A stretch of 64,000 nt of DNA from Flavobacteriales bacterium (GCA_016712535.1 JADJQW010000003.1:327001-391000), one strand, 5' to 3'; numbered from the stretch's first letter, positions 54,141 through 61,885 are shown. Made by a program: numbers and translations. The notes: generated from the letters alone by a model not told the origin.

Positions 54141-54148
54141 TACATTCG
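54141..54148 (+). promoter_or_regulatory. -7 box of the rpsF operon
   Basis: TACATTCG followed by CGGCCCA, the same block as before tRNA-Val, 27 nt before the rpsF ATG. Confidence 0.45.
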
Positions 54149-54175
54149 CGGCCCATTTTCAACCGAACAGTCAAC

Positions 54176-54532
54176 ATGACCACCCGGTACGAGACCGTCT
54201 TCATTCTAACTCCCGTTTTGTCTGAGGACCAGGCAAAGGAGACGGTAAAGAAGTTCAAAGACCTGATCAAAGCAGGCCATGGAAAGGTCCAACATGAAGA
54301 GAACTGGGGGATGCGCAAGCTCGCGTATCCCATCCAGAAGAAGTCCACGGGCTTCTACCACCTGATCGAGTTCGAGGCCGACGCGCAGTTCGTGGCCAAG
54401 CTCGAGACCGAATACCGCCGCGATGAGCGCGTGATCCGCTTCCTGACGACCAAGATGGACAAGCACCATCAGGCCTTCGCCGAGCGCATGCGCAACAAAC
54501 GGAAGCAATCCGCCGAAACCGCCAACGCCTGA
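54176..54532 (+). CDS. rpsF: 30S ribosomal protein S6
   Basis: A 118-aa S6 protein: starts TTRYETVFILTPVLSEDQAK, has the core LIKAGHGKVQHEENWGMRKL, and ends in a basic tail (FAERMRNKRKQSAETANA). It binds S18 and the central domain of 16S rRNA. First gene of the conserved rpsF-rpsR-rplI operon. The start at 54176 is set by homology; the frame is open further upstream. The leader from the likely -7 box is about 20 nt, too short for the S6:S18 autoregulatory hairpin unless another promoter exists. Confidence 0.97.
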   Translation: MTTRYETVFILTPVLSEDQAKETVKKFKDLIKAGHGKVQHEENWGMRKLAYPIQKKSTGFYHLIEFEADAQFVAKLETEYRRDERVIRFLTTKMDKHHQAFAERMRNKRKQSAETANA

Positions 54533-54536
54533 ACCC

Positions 54537-54812
54537 ATGAGCACTGAGAATGCCGGCGGCGAGATCCGCTACCTCACCCCGATCGCCATCGAGACGAAGA
54601 AGGCCAAGTACTGCCGCTTCAAGAAGATGGGGATCACCTATATCGACTACAAGGACGAGCAGTTCCTGCTGCGCTTCGTGAATGAGCAGGGCAAGATCCT
54701 CCCGCGCCGCCTCACGGGCACCAGCCTCAAGTACCAGCGCAAGGTTGGCCAGGCCATCAAGCGTTGCCGCCACCTGGCCTTGATGCCTTACGTGGCTGAT
54801 ATGATGAAGTAA
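54537..54812 (+). CDS. rpsR: 30S ribosomal protein S18
   Basis: A 91-aa S18 protein with the conserved core LRFVNEQGKILPRRLTGTSL and KYQRKVGQAIKRCRHLALMP, which contacts S6 and 16S rRNA. It starts 4 nt after the rpsF stop. The N-terminus contains KKAKYCRFKK, a possible C-type zinc-site remnant of the family. Confidence 0.97.
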   Translation: MSTENAGGEIRYLTPIAIETKKAKYCRFKKMGITYIDYKDEQFLLRFVNEQGKILPRRLTGTSLKYQRKVGQAIKRCRHLALMPYVADMMK

Positions 54813-54830
54813 CCCTCCACACGAAAAGCC

Positions 54831-55277
54831 ATGGAAGTCATCCTGAAGAAAGACGTGGAGCACTTGGGCTACGCCAACGACGTGGTGAAGGTGCGCGAGG
54901 GCTACGCCCGCAATTACCTGCTTCCCCGCGGGCTGGCCGATCTGGCCACGCCGAGCATGAAGAAGCAGGTCGCAGAGACGCTGAAGCAACGCGCGCATAA
55001 GCTCGCCAAGATCAAGGCTGACGCTGAGGCACTGGCCGGAAGCGTGGAAGGCAAGACGCTGAAGATCGGCGCCAAGGTGGGCGAGAAGGGCCGCATCTTC
55101 GGAAGCGTGAACACCATCATGATCGCTGATGCGCTCAAGGCCATGGGCTTCGAGGTCGACCGCAAGAGCATCAAGCTTAAGGGCGAGGCCATCAAGAGCA
55201 TCGGCAAGTACGAGGCTGAGGTGGCCTTCCACCGCGATGTGGTGCGCACCATCCCCTTCGAGGTGGTGGAAGAGTGA
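54831..55277 (+). CDS. rplI: 50S ribosomal protein L9
   Basis: A 148-aa L9 protein: N-terminal RNA-binding domain (MEVILKKDVEHLGYANDVVK, GYARNYLLPRGLA), a connecting helix (about 40-75), and a C-terminal domain (KIGAKVGEKGRIFGSVNT). Last gene of the operon, 18 nt after rpsR, followed by a strong terminator. Confidence 0.97.
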   Translation: MEVILKKDVEHLGYANDVVKVREGYARNYLLPRGLADLATPSMKKQVAETLKQRAHKLAKIKADAEALAGSVEGKTLKIGAKVGEKGRIFGSVNTIMIADALKAMGFEVDRKSIKLKGEAIKSIGKYEAEVAFHRDVVRTIPFEVVEE

Positions 55278-55297
55278 CCGCGATCAAACGGAAGAGC

Positions 55298-55328
55298 AAA
55301 GGGCTGCCGAGGGGCGGCCCTTTCTTCT
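55298..55328 (+). terminator. Intrinsic terminator of the rpsF-rpsR-rplI operon
   Basis: Stem AAAGGGCTGCC (55298-55308), loop GAGG, then GGCGGCCCTTT with one T-G pair, followed by CTTCTT. It begins 20 nt after the rplI stop. Confidence 0.85.
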
Positions 55329-55406
55329 TGCTGGCAGTTCATAGGCTTGGAAGAGAGCAACTGCGTTCGATGCGGGCCGGGACCGCCCTCTGCTCCATCA
55401 CCTCCC

Positions 55407-56429
55407 TCACAACAGGATCTCATTTATCGGCTGCATCGGCTTCAGGCCGTGCGCCTCCCCGAGCATCTCGCGCAGGTCGATCTCGATGGTGCGGGTGATC
55501 GCCGTGATGGGCACATCGTTCGCGCTGCCCTCGAAAGGATTCTCCGTGGCCTCGCCGATGCGCTCCATCATCATGAATACCCAACCCACCACCACGGTGA
55601 AGGGGACCGTGAGCCAGATGAAGCCCGGGCCCAGCTTCGCGAATTCACCGAGCATGCCGAAGGGCACCATCCAGTTGAACAAGCGCACGAACATGAGGTT
55701 GATGGTGGCGTACTGCCGCGGATAGGGGAAGTTCTTGATCCGTTCGGCTTTGCCCTGATGGTCATAGAGGGCGACCAGCAGGTTCTCCATCTCCACGTGG
55801 TGCAGGGTGCTGATGAGCCCTTGGTCATGCAGGGCACGGAGGTCTGCTGATTGCGCGGCGATGAGCTGCGTGGCAGCGTTGCTCTTCGAGAGCACAGAGG
55901 ACCGTTCTTCATCGGTGATCAGCCCCGCGATAGCATCCGATAGGGAAGGGCCGTCCTGCTCATCCACCGTGTAGTTCTTGCGGTACTCCCGGTTGTACAC
56001 CTTGATCGTGTGCTCCCAGGTCCGGGGCACGCGGAGTTGGTAGCGCAGTGCATGCAGCCAAGCCAGGTGCCGATGGATGAGCCGTGCCCGGATGCCCTTG
56101 AGGTCATGCTCGGGGATGGCCGCTTTGGCCTGCGCCGGGCTCACGAAGTCGATGGCCATGATCGCCCAAGAGCGGCTGCTGTTCACGATGGCGCCGTAGA
56201 TCTGGCGGGCCTCCCACAGGCGCGCGTAGGTGGCGTTGTTCTTGAAGCCGACGATGAAGGCCACCGCAGTGCCCACGATGGCGATGGGCACCCAGGGGAT
56301 CGTGAGCCAGGTCCACCCGAGGAAATGGTAGAGCGCGGTGGGCAAGGCCCCGAGCACAAGGAAGAAATAGATATCGCGCCGGGTCCAATGGACCACTTGT
56401 GAGAAGGAGTATCGACGTCCTGCGTGCAT
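55407..56429 (-). CDS. Bestrophin-family channel protein
   Basis: A 340-aa membrane protein of the bestrophin family (bacterial members form pentameric ion channels, often for cations). Typical segments: FSQVVHWTRRDIYFFLVLGA at the N-terminus, GFKNNATYARLWEARQIYGA (about 61-80), WMVPFGMLGEFAKLGPGFIW and the signature ENPFEGSANDVPI near the C-terminus. It follows the CPA1 antiporter gene by 3 nt on the same strand, so the two are probably co-expressed in ion homeostasis. Confidence 0.9.
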   Translation of the reverse strand: MHAGRRYSFSQVVHWTRRDIYFFLVLGALPTALYHFLGWTWLTIPWVPIAIVGTAVAFIVGFKNNATYARLWEARQIYGAIVNSSRSWAIMAIDFVSPAQAKAAIPEHDLKGIRARLIHRHLAWLHALRYQLRVPRTWEHTIKVYNREYRKNYTVDEQDGPSLSDAIAGLITDEERSSVLSKSNAATQLIAAQSADLRALHDQGLISTLHHVEMENLLVALYDHQGKAERIKNFPYPRQYATINLMFVRLFNWMVPFGMLGEFAKLGPGFIWLTVPFTVVVGWVFMMMERIGEATENPFEGSANDVPITAITRTIEIDLREMLGEAHGLKPMQPINEILL

Positions 56430-56432
56430 GGT

Positions 56433-58022
56433 TCAGTTGTTCATCCGCATTTCCTCCAGGTCCAGCTGGCCTTCCATCTTGCGCACGACTTCCGCATCGA
56501 AGGCCCGTTCCCGGCGCGCATCGGCCAGTGAGCGGCGCTGCACGGCGATCAGGGAGCGCTGCAGTTCGCGGTTGCCATCCTCGGGCAGTGCCGCTTTCTC
56601 GGCATCGCGCAGCTCCTCCAGCGCCTTGAGGTAATTCTGCTCGAGGCTCAGGAAGTGCTGGTGCACGCGTTCCAGGCGCTGATCGCGATCGGGCAGCGAG
56701 GTCACATGCTCCACCACTGCGCGAACCATTCTGATTCGCAGCGCCAGTTCCTGTTCCGCATGCGGCGTGTCGGCATCCAATTCGCCCATGTTCAGCAGGC
56801 GCACCACCCAGGGCAATGTGAGGCCCTGGCCCACCAGCGTGACGAGGATCACGGTGAAGGTGATCACCAGGATCGTCTCGCGATGCGGGAAGGGTTCACC
56901 AGTGGGCAGGGCCACGGGAATGGAGAGTGCGGCCGCCAGCGACACCACTCCGCGCATGCCCGCCCAGCTCAGCAGCGTAGGCCCACGCCAGCCCGGTGAT
57001 TGCTCATTCCGGCGGATCCTTGGGAACAACCAGCGCGGGATGTGCGCAGCTGGGTACATCCAGAGGAAGCGCACGGCGATCACCAACAGGCTCACAAGCA
57101 GGCCGTAGACGATCGCTTCACCCAAGGCCTGCGCGCTGAGCCCCTCCACGATCACCGGCAGATCCAGCCCGATGAGGATGAAGACCAAGGCATTCAGCAC
57201 GAAGCTCACCGTGTGCCAGACCTGCGTGGCCTGCACGCGGGCGCGGTAGTCCAGGAATGCGTGCGAGCGGAAGGAAAGGAAGAGCCCGCCGGTGACCACG
57301 CTGATCACGCCGGAGCATTCAAGCTCCTCCGCCGCGATGTACATGATGTAGGGGGACATCAGCGTCATGGCCGTATCGATGCTCGGCGTGGTGGGCAGTG
57401 CCCGGTGCAGGAAGTACACCGCGTGCGCGATGACCAGGCCGACCACGATGCCCCCGAGCACCAGGATCGTGAATTGCTCCAGCGCTTCAGTCGCCACGAA
57501 TTGCCCGGAGACAACGGCCGCCAAGGCGAAGCGGAACACGATCAGGCTGCTGGCATCGTTCACCAGGCTTTCGCCTTCAAGGATCGCCGTGGCGCGCTTG
57601 GGAATGGGCATGCCCTTCAGCACCGACGTGGCAGCCACGGCATCGGGCGGGCTGATGATGCCGCCCAAGAGGAAGCCCATCGCCAGGGTGAATCCCGGGA
57701 TGAGCCAGCTGGTGAAGAAGGCCACCACCAGTGAAGTGAAGAACACCAGCCCGAAGGCGAGCATCAGGATGCTGCGCTTCCATTTCCAGAAGGCCCGCCA
57801 CGAGGTGAACCAGGCCGCTTCGTAAAGCAGGGGGGGCAGGAAGACCAGGAAGACCAGCTCGGGCTCGAGCTTCACGTGCGGCACGCCAGGAATCAGGGCA
57901 ATCGCCAATCCCCCGAGAACCAAGAGGATGGGCTGCGCGATCCGCAGCTTGGGTCCCAGCAAGGTGAGCAGCGATGCCGCGAAGAGCAGCCCGATGACGA
58001 GCAGCAGGTCGTGATGGAGCAT
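56433..58022 (-). CDS. CPA1-family Na+/H+ antiporter (NhaP type)
   Basis: A 529-aa protein with about 12 helices (LLLVIGLLFAASLLTLLGPK; FLVFLPPLLYEAAWFTSW; GGIISPPDAVAATSVLKGM with the family's Pro/Asp; LEGESLVNDASSLIVFRFAL with the NDA motif). A C-terminal cytoplasmic helical tail of about 120 aa follows (LALRIRMVRAVVEHVTSL). It exchanges Na+ or K+ for protons. The promoter-like CATCTTTG (minus, 58034-58041) is 11 nt before the ATG, in the 80-nt gap to the divergent Cys-motif gene. Confidence 0.93.
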   Translation of the reverse strand: MLHHDLLLVIGLLFAASLLTLLGPKLRIAQPILLVLGGLAIALIPGVPHVKLEPELVFLVFLPPLLYEAAWFTSWRAFWKWKRSILMLAFGLVFFTSLVVAFFTSWLIPGFTLAMGFLLGGIISPPDAVAATSVLKGMPIPKRATAILEGESLVNDASSLIVFRFALAAVVSGQFVATEALEQFTILVLGGIVVGLVIAHAVYFLHRALPTTPSIDTAMTLMSPYIMYIAAEELECSGVISVVTGGLFLSFRSHAFLDYRARVQATQVWHTVSFVLNALVFILIGLDLPVIVEGLSAQALGEAIVYGLLVSLLVIAVRFLWMYPAAHIPRWLFPRIRRNEQSPGWRGPTLLSWAGMRGVVSLAAALSIPVALPTGEPFPHRETILVITFTVILVTLVGQGLTLPWVVRLLNMGELDADTPHAEQELALRIRMVRAVVEHVTSLPDRDQRLERVHQHFLSLEQNYLKALEELRDAEKAALPEDGNRELQRSLIAVQRRSLADARRERAFDAEVVRKMEGQLDLEEMRMNN

Positions 58023-58090
58023 GCGTAGCGCCTCAAAGATGGTTGTTCACAAGACCTGATGGACGTCACCTTGTCCGGTTGCAAGAGCCG

Positions 58091-58098
58091 TAGTATTG
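58091..58098 (+). promoter_or_regulatory. -7 promoter box of the MbnP cassette, leaderless-type
   Basis: TAGTATTG ends 4 nt before the ATG at 58103. A TTG lies 17 nt upstream, giving a plausible -33/-7 promoter. Confidence 0.5.
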
Positions 58099-58102
58099 CA
58101 CC

Positions 58103-58477
58103 ATGCTCAAGGGAGGGTCCTTCGTGCTGCTATTCGCCATCCTGGCGGGCATGGTCGCGCCTTCCCTTTTCGTGCTGCATTTCCAATTGCACCGGGCCTA
58201 CATCGAACGGGAGCTCTGCGTGCAACGCGACGTGGCGATGGGTATGCGGACCTGCCACGGGCAATGCCAGTTGAGCAAGCGACTGAAAGCGCTGGAGCAA
58301 GAGGCTGCGCAGGGCTTCCCAGCAGAGCGGATCGATTTCCGGACCGAACCCGCCGTGGATGGGTTCAGTGTCCCTGTGCTGATCGCGAACAGCGCCCAAC
58401 CGCGTCGTTTCGCGCATGTGGAGGACGGCCTCCTGAACGGATTCCGGGCACAGTCCGATCCCGTCCCTTGGGGGTAG
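58103..58477 (+). CDS. Small Cys-motif membrane-anchored protein of a metal-handling cassette
   Basis: A 124-aa protein with an N-terminal membrane helix (FVLLFAILAGMVAPSLFVLH) and an extracytoplasmic motif LCVQRDVAMGMRTCHGQC (about 38-55), matching the C...C.G.C pattern of small Bacteroidota proteins found beside metal-related outer-membrane genes. The cysteines could bind copper or iron. The C-terminal third (FSVPVLIANSAQPRRFAH) is variable. First gene of a co-directional group with the barrel protein and the MbnP-like genes. Function not known; the copper link is inferred from context. Confidence 0.65.
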   Translation: MLKGGSFVLLFAILAGMVAPSLFVLHFQLHRAYIERELCVQRDVAMGMRTCHGQCQLSKRLKALEQEAAQGFPAERIDFRTEPAVDGFSVPVLIANSAQPRRFAHVEDGLLNGFRAQSDPVPWG

Positions 58478-58538
58478 GTGCGAACGCAAGGCGCCCTGCA
58501 TGAGCGCCGCCATCCGTCGAACCTACTAACCCTTTTCC

Positions 58539-59477
58539 ATGCGCCTCTTCCTCGTTGTCGGGTTGGTGCTGTTGCCCATCCTGACCACAGCGTGCGATGT
58601 ATGCGGGATCTTCCTGGGCATACAACCGCACGATCGAACCTCGACCATTGGCCTGCTGTACCGTTACCGGAGGCTGGAAGGCACCTTGCCGGGCGTGAGC
58701 AAGGCGCTGAAGCATGGTGACCATGCGGCCAGCACCGCTGTTGACATGCGGTATCGAGAGCTCTACCAGGTGGTGGAGCTGCGTGCCGACCTGTGGCTCA
58801 CGAAACGCCTGGCAATCCTGGCGGCCGTGCCGGCGGTGAACAACTACAGCGCCGTGAACGGCACGGTGTCCGCCGATGTTTATGCCGTGGCCGACCCCTA
58901 TGCCATTGCCCGCTACCTCATGGCCAATACCAAGTGCACAACCACTGATGAGCGCACCGCGCACCGCTTGATGCTGGGCGTTGGCATGAAGGCGCCCGTT
59001 GGCCATACATCCATGCGCTGGCGCGAGGCAGAGGTGCAGCACGACCTGCAGCCGAGCACCGGTGGTTGGGACCTGCTGGGCAGTGCCGAATACAGCGTGC
59101 GGCGCAACCGGAACGGCGCGGCGGTCACCGTGATCGGCAGGCGGAATGGCGAAGGGGCGGAAAGGCACCGGATGGGGCACGGCATCAGCACCACGCTCGA
59201 GATTTTCCGCCGTTTCGAGCACGGCTCCGATTGGAAAGTGCTGCCCTCCTTGGGCGCGTACCACGAGCTCGCCGGCAAGGATGCGCACGATGGCGAAGCC
59301 ATCGACGGCACCGGAAGTTCAACCCTCTTCACCCATGCAGGGCTCCGCATGTGGTGGCGCTCCTGGGGATTCCAAGGCGCCTTCCAGTACGCTGTTGCGC
59401 GTCAACTGGGAGAGCAGATGATCCCCAACCGCGAGCGCTTAGTCCTGGGCCTCACCTACAACATCAAACAACACTGA
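58539..59477 (+). CDS. Outer-membrane beta-barrel protein of transporter type, CDVCG N-terminus
   Basis: A 312-aa protein. After the signal sequence (LFLVVGLVLLPILTTA) comes CDVCGIFLGIQPHDR, a Cys-pair start shared by a family of Bacteroidota barrel proteins, then alternating amphipathic strands (STIGLLYRYRRLEG; LRADLWLTKRLAILAAVPAV; RLVLGLTYNIKQH as the final strand). It is likely inserted in the outer membrane and may pass or bind a metal complex. It lies between the Cys-motif gene (61 nt upstream) and the first MbnP-like gene (3 nt downstream). Confidence 0.7.
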   Translation: MRLFLVVGLVLLPILTTACDVCGIFLGIQPHDRTSTIGLLYRYRRLEGTLPGVSKALKHGDHAASTAVDMRYRELYQVVELRADLWLTKRLAILAAVPAVNNYSAVNGTVSADVYAVADPYAIARYLMANTKCTTTDERTAHRLMLGVGMKAPVGHTSMRWREAEVQHDLQPSTGGWDLLGSAEYSVRRNRNGAAVTVIGRRNGEGAERHRMGHGISTTLEIFRRFEHGSDWKVLPSLGAYHELAGKDAHDGEAIDGTGSSTLFTHAGLRMWWRSWGFQGAFQYAVARQLGEQMIPNRERLVLGLTYNIKQH

Positions 59478-59480
59478 ACC

Positions 59481-60239
59481 ATGAGCAATTACAGGATTTC
59501 GCTTTGGGCCCTCGCTGCCCTGAGCCTTACCGCGTGCAAGAAGGAGAAGGAGGAGGAGCATGTTCACGATACCGGCGGCGGAAGCGCCGCCACGGTGAGC
59601 ACGCGCCTCAATTTCATGCATGGCGCCAACGCCTTCGACATCAATGCCATCTACTCCGATGGCATGGGCCACGCCATCCAGTTCAACACGCTGAAATTCT
59701 ATGCCTCCGATTTCCACATGGAGGATGACGGTGGCGCGACCGTGGCTGAATTCCACGACAAGGTCGTTCTATTCGACGGTGCCACGCCCACGGCTTCCTT
59801 CGAGTTAGGCACCATGAACGCAGGCCATATCCATGAAGTGCATTTCATGCTCGGCCTTGACAGTGCCGTGAACCATGCGGATCCCACCTCGGCCGCCTAT
59901 CCGCTCAACATCCCCGGCATGCACTGGAGCTGGAATCCCGCAGCGGGATACAAGTTCATGAACATGGAAGGCCATGTGGATGGCAACGGCGACGGCGATT
60001 TCGATGACGCCGCCGACCTCACCTTCACGTACCACTGCGCCACCGATGCGCTGCTCTCCGAGGATCACTTCCATTTCCATCAGGATGTGAACGGCGGTGC
60101 GGTGACCGTGACCGGCAAGCTGGATGTGGCTGTGCTGCTCATGGGCCTTGACCTGCTCACGAACAACGTGGCCATGGGCGGAGGTCCGAATAACCAGCAG
60201 GCCATGAGCAACCTCGTGACCGCGATTACCGAGCTCTAG
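59481..60239 (+). CDS. MbnP-like lipoprotein, His-rich copy
   Basis: A 252-aa lipoprotein (lipobox LTAC, C19) with a charged, His-containing linker (KKEKEEEHVHDTGGG). The MbnP-like domain shows RLNFMHGANAFDINAIYSDG, LKFYASDFHME, the LGLDSAVNHADP block, HWSWNPAAGYKFMNMEGH with the conserved Trp, a calcium-type DGNGDGDFDD loop and YHCATDALLSEDHFHFHQD. MbnP proteins come from methanobactin operons and bind copper. The HFHFH cluster is a candidate metal site. Copper specificity is inferred. Confidence 0.82.
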   Translation: MSNYRISLWALAALSLTACKKEKEEEHVHDTGGGSAATVSTRLNFMHGANAFDINAIYSDGMGHAIQFNTLKFYASDFHMEDDGGATVAEFHDKVVLFDGATPTASFELGTMNAGHIHEVHFMLGLDSAVNHADPTSAAYPLNIPGMHWSWNPAAGYKFMNMEGHVDGNGDGDFDDAADLTFTYHCATDALLSEDHFHFHQDVNGGAVTVTGKLDVAVLLMGLDLLTNNVAMGGGPNNQQAMSNLVTAITEL

Positions 60240-60246
60240 GGGCATG

Positions 60247-60278
60247 GCGCCGCTGGGGGCATGTGCGCCCAGCGGCGC
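60247..60278 (+). terminator. Strong hairpin between the two MbnP-like genes
   Basis: GCGCCGCTGGG (60247-60257) pairs perfectly with CCCAGCGGCGC (60268-60278), 11 bp with a 10-nt loop. No T-tract follows, so attenuation or mRNA processing is as likely as termination. Confidence 0.55.
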
Positions 60279-60290
60279 TGCCGCTGGCCT

Positions 60291-60298
60291 TACTTTCG
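60291..60298 (+). promoter_or_regulatory. -7 box before the second MbnP-like gene
   Basis: TACTTTCG, identical to the boxes of pyrE and the thioesterase gene, ends 5 nt before the ATG at 60304. It would give this copy its own leaderless transcript. Confidence 0.45.
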
Positions 60299-60303
60299 GC
60301 TCG

Positions 60304-61053
60304 ATGCGTCTTCGGCCACGAGCACTTTTCGGGGTATTCCTGCTCGGCGGTTTATCGGCATGCGCGCCACCTGATCCCGTGCAACCCGAGGATACGAGGC
60401 CCACTTTGGCCGTCCGCATCGCTCATCTGTACGATTCATTGCCCCTCGACCCGCAGGCTGCCTTCGCTGACGGAGCGGGGAACACGGTCCGCTTCACCGC
60501 CCTGAAGCTCATCTTCTCCGGGTTCGTTGCGGAAACTGCAGCTGGTGACACGATCGGCGAATTCCCGATGAGCGCTGTCGTGGAGGATGCGCTGCTTGGT
60601 TTCATCCATGAGAAGAGCATCGGCCGGGTGCCAGTCACCGATATCCGCCGCCTGCGCTTCGATTTGGGGCTCGACAGCGCCCTGAACCATGCGAACCCGC
60701 TATCGCTGCCGTACCCGCTGAACGCCCCTGGCAATCATTGGGATTGGAATCCGGCTGCCGGATTCAAGTTCCTTCAGCTTGAGGGCCTGGTGGACGTGAA
60801 CGGCGACGGCGACTTCTCCGATCCGGAGGACGAATCGTTCGTGTGCCACTGCGCGACTGATGCCTTGGTGCGCCCAGCGGTCTTGGAGCTGGAGCCGGAG
60901 ATCGGAGAGCAGGTCGTTCGCGCAAGCCTGAAAGTGGAATGGAGCACGGCCCTTCAAGGCATCGATCTGCTCTCGGCGGGCACCGCCATGGGCATTGAGG
61001 AGCCATGCCCGCAACTCATGGATAACCTGGTGCTCGCTGTCAGCGCCGAGTAG
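60304..61053 (+). CDS. MbnP-like lipoprotein, divergent copy
   Basis: A 249-aa lipoprotein (lipobox LSAC). It aligns throughout with the preceding MbnP-like protein: VRFTALKLIFSGFVAET, LGLDSALNHANPLSLPYPLN, NHWDWNPAAGFKFLQLEGL, a DVNGDGDFSDPED loop and CHCATDALVRPAVLELEP. The HFHFH cluster of copy 1 is replaced by hydrophobic and acidic residues, so metal binding at that site is probably lost or changed. The start at 60304 follows the signal peptide; an ATG at 60244 would lie in the hairpin. Followed by tRNA-Val. Confidence 0.8.
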   Translation: MRLRPRALFGVFLLGGLSACAPPDPVQPEDTRPTLAVRIAHLYDSLPLDPQAAFADGAGNTVRFTALKLIFSGFVAETAAGDTIGEFPMSAVVEDALLGFIHEKSIGRVPVTDIRRLRFDLGLDSALNHANPLSLPYPLNAPGNHWDWNPAAGFKFLQLEGLVDVNGDGDFSDPEDESFVCHCATDALVRPAVLELEPEIGEQVVRASLKVEWSTALQGIDLLSAGTAMGIEEPCPQLMDNLVLAVSAE

Positions 61054-61083
61054 CCGGCCTTTTCCTGATTCAGCAGCGGGGCC

Positions 61084-61091
61084 TACATTCG
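61084..61091 (+). promoter_or_regulatory. -7 box of the tRNA-Val gene
   Basis: TACATTCG followed by CGGCCCG, the same block as before rpsF; 28 nt before the tRNA. Confidence 0.5.
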
Positions 61092-61119
61092 CGGCCCGCG
61101 CAGCCGAAAGGCTGCAACC

Positions 61120-61194
61120 GGGCGCTTAGCTCAGCTGGTTCAGAGCACCACCTTGACAAGGTGGGGGTCGTTGGTTCGAATCCAATAGCGCCCA
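61120..61194 (+). tRNA. tRNA-Val (GAC anticodon)
   Basis: Perfect acceptor stem GGGCGCT/AGCGCCC, D arm GCTC/GAGC, anticodon stem CCACC/GGTGG with loop TTGACAA (anticodon GAC), T arm with GGTTCGAATCC, discriminator A. CCA is not encoded. Confidence 0.96.
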
Positions 61195-61200
61195 CTCGTT

Positions 61201-61230
61201 CGATGGCCGCACCTGCGGCCATCGGCATTT
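61201..61230 (+). terminator. Hairpin terminator after tRNA-Val
   Basis: CGATGGCCGC, loop ACCT, GCGGCCATCG: a perfect 10-bp stem starting 7 nt after the tRNA, followed by GCATTT (weak T-tract). Confidence 0.65.
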
Positions 61231-61252
61231 CAACCCGTGCGGGGGAGGCGAT

Positions 61253-61885
61253 GTGACCGGTTCGGCGCAGCGCGTCCCAAGCGACACCGCTCCCCAGGTG
61301 CTGTTCAGCAAGAAGGCGATACCGGCCCCAGAGGCCACGGATGAGGAGATCGTCAAGGAGATCCAGCGCAAACCGGATGCGGACCGATTCGGCGTGCTCT
61401 ACGATCGTTACTCCTCCAAGGTCTACCAGAAATGCCTGGGGATGACGCGCGACAAGCAGCTGGCCGCCGACCTCACGCACGACATCTTCCTGAAGGCATT
61501 CCTGCATCTGCCGAAGTTCGACCACCGCAGCCGTTTCGGCACTTGGCTCTACAGCATCACCTACAATCGCTGCCTCGATCACCTCCGCCGGCAGAAGCGC
61601 AACCGGACCGATGACCTCGATGAGGAGCACCAGGTCGCCCAAGGAGCCGAGGACCGGTATGAAGCCGAGCTGCTCGAGATGCGGGCTGAGCAATTGCCTG
61701 CCGTGCTCCATGCGCTCTCACCCGAGGACCGCGCCCTGCTCCTGATGAAGTACCAGGATGACCTTGCCGTGAAGGAGATGGCCGAGGCCCTTGGATTGGG
61801 CGAGAGCGCGGTGAAGATGCGCCTGATGCGCGCCCGCGAACGCGCCCTGATGCACTATCGCAACCTGGCCCCCGACGCTGCATGA
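61253..61885 (+). CDS. Sigma-70 family (ECF-type) RNA polymerase sigma factor
   Basis: A 210-aa sigma factor. Region 2 is FGVLYDRYSSKVYQKCLGMT with DLTHDIFLKAFLHLPKF and FGTWLYSITYNRCLDHLRR (-10 recognition); region 4 is LPAVLHALSPEDRALLLMKY with the helix-turn-helix LAVKEMAEALGLGESAVKMR. Start is GTG at 61253, preceded by a purine-rich GGGGGAGGCG, an unusually clear Shine-Dalgarno for this window. Its TGA overlaps the ATG of the 71-aa gene (ATGA). Targets unknown; the downstream mscS suggests an envelope or osmotic response. Confidence 0.92.
   Translation: MTGSAQRVPSDTAPQVLFSKKAIPAPEATDEEIVKEIQRKPDADRFGVLYDRYSSKVYQKCLGMTRDKQLAADLTHDIFLKAFLHLPKFDHRSRFGTWLYSITYNRCLDHLRRQKRNRTDDLDEEHQVAQGAEDRYEAELLEMRAEQLPAVLHALSPEDRALLLMKYQDDLAVKEMAEALGLGESAVKMRLMRARERALMHYRNLAPDAA

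Noticed and set aside
54100..54175. S6:S18-binding autoregulatory leader before rpsF
   Set aside because: With the likely -7 box at 54141-54148 the leader is only about 20 nt, and no stem-loop with the expected bulge was seen in it.
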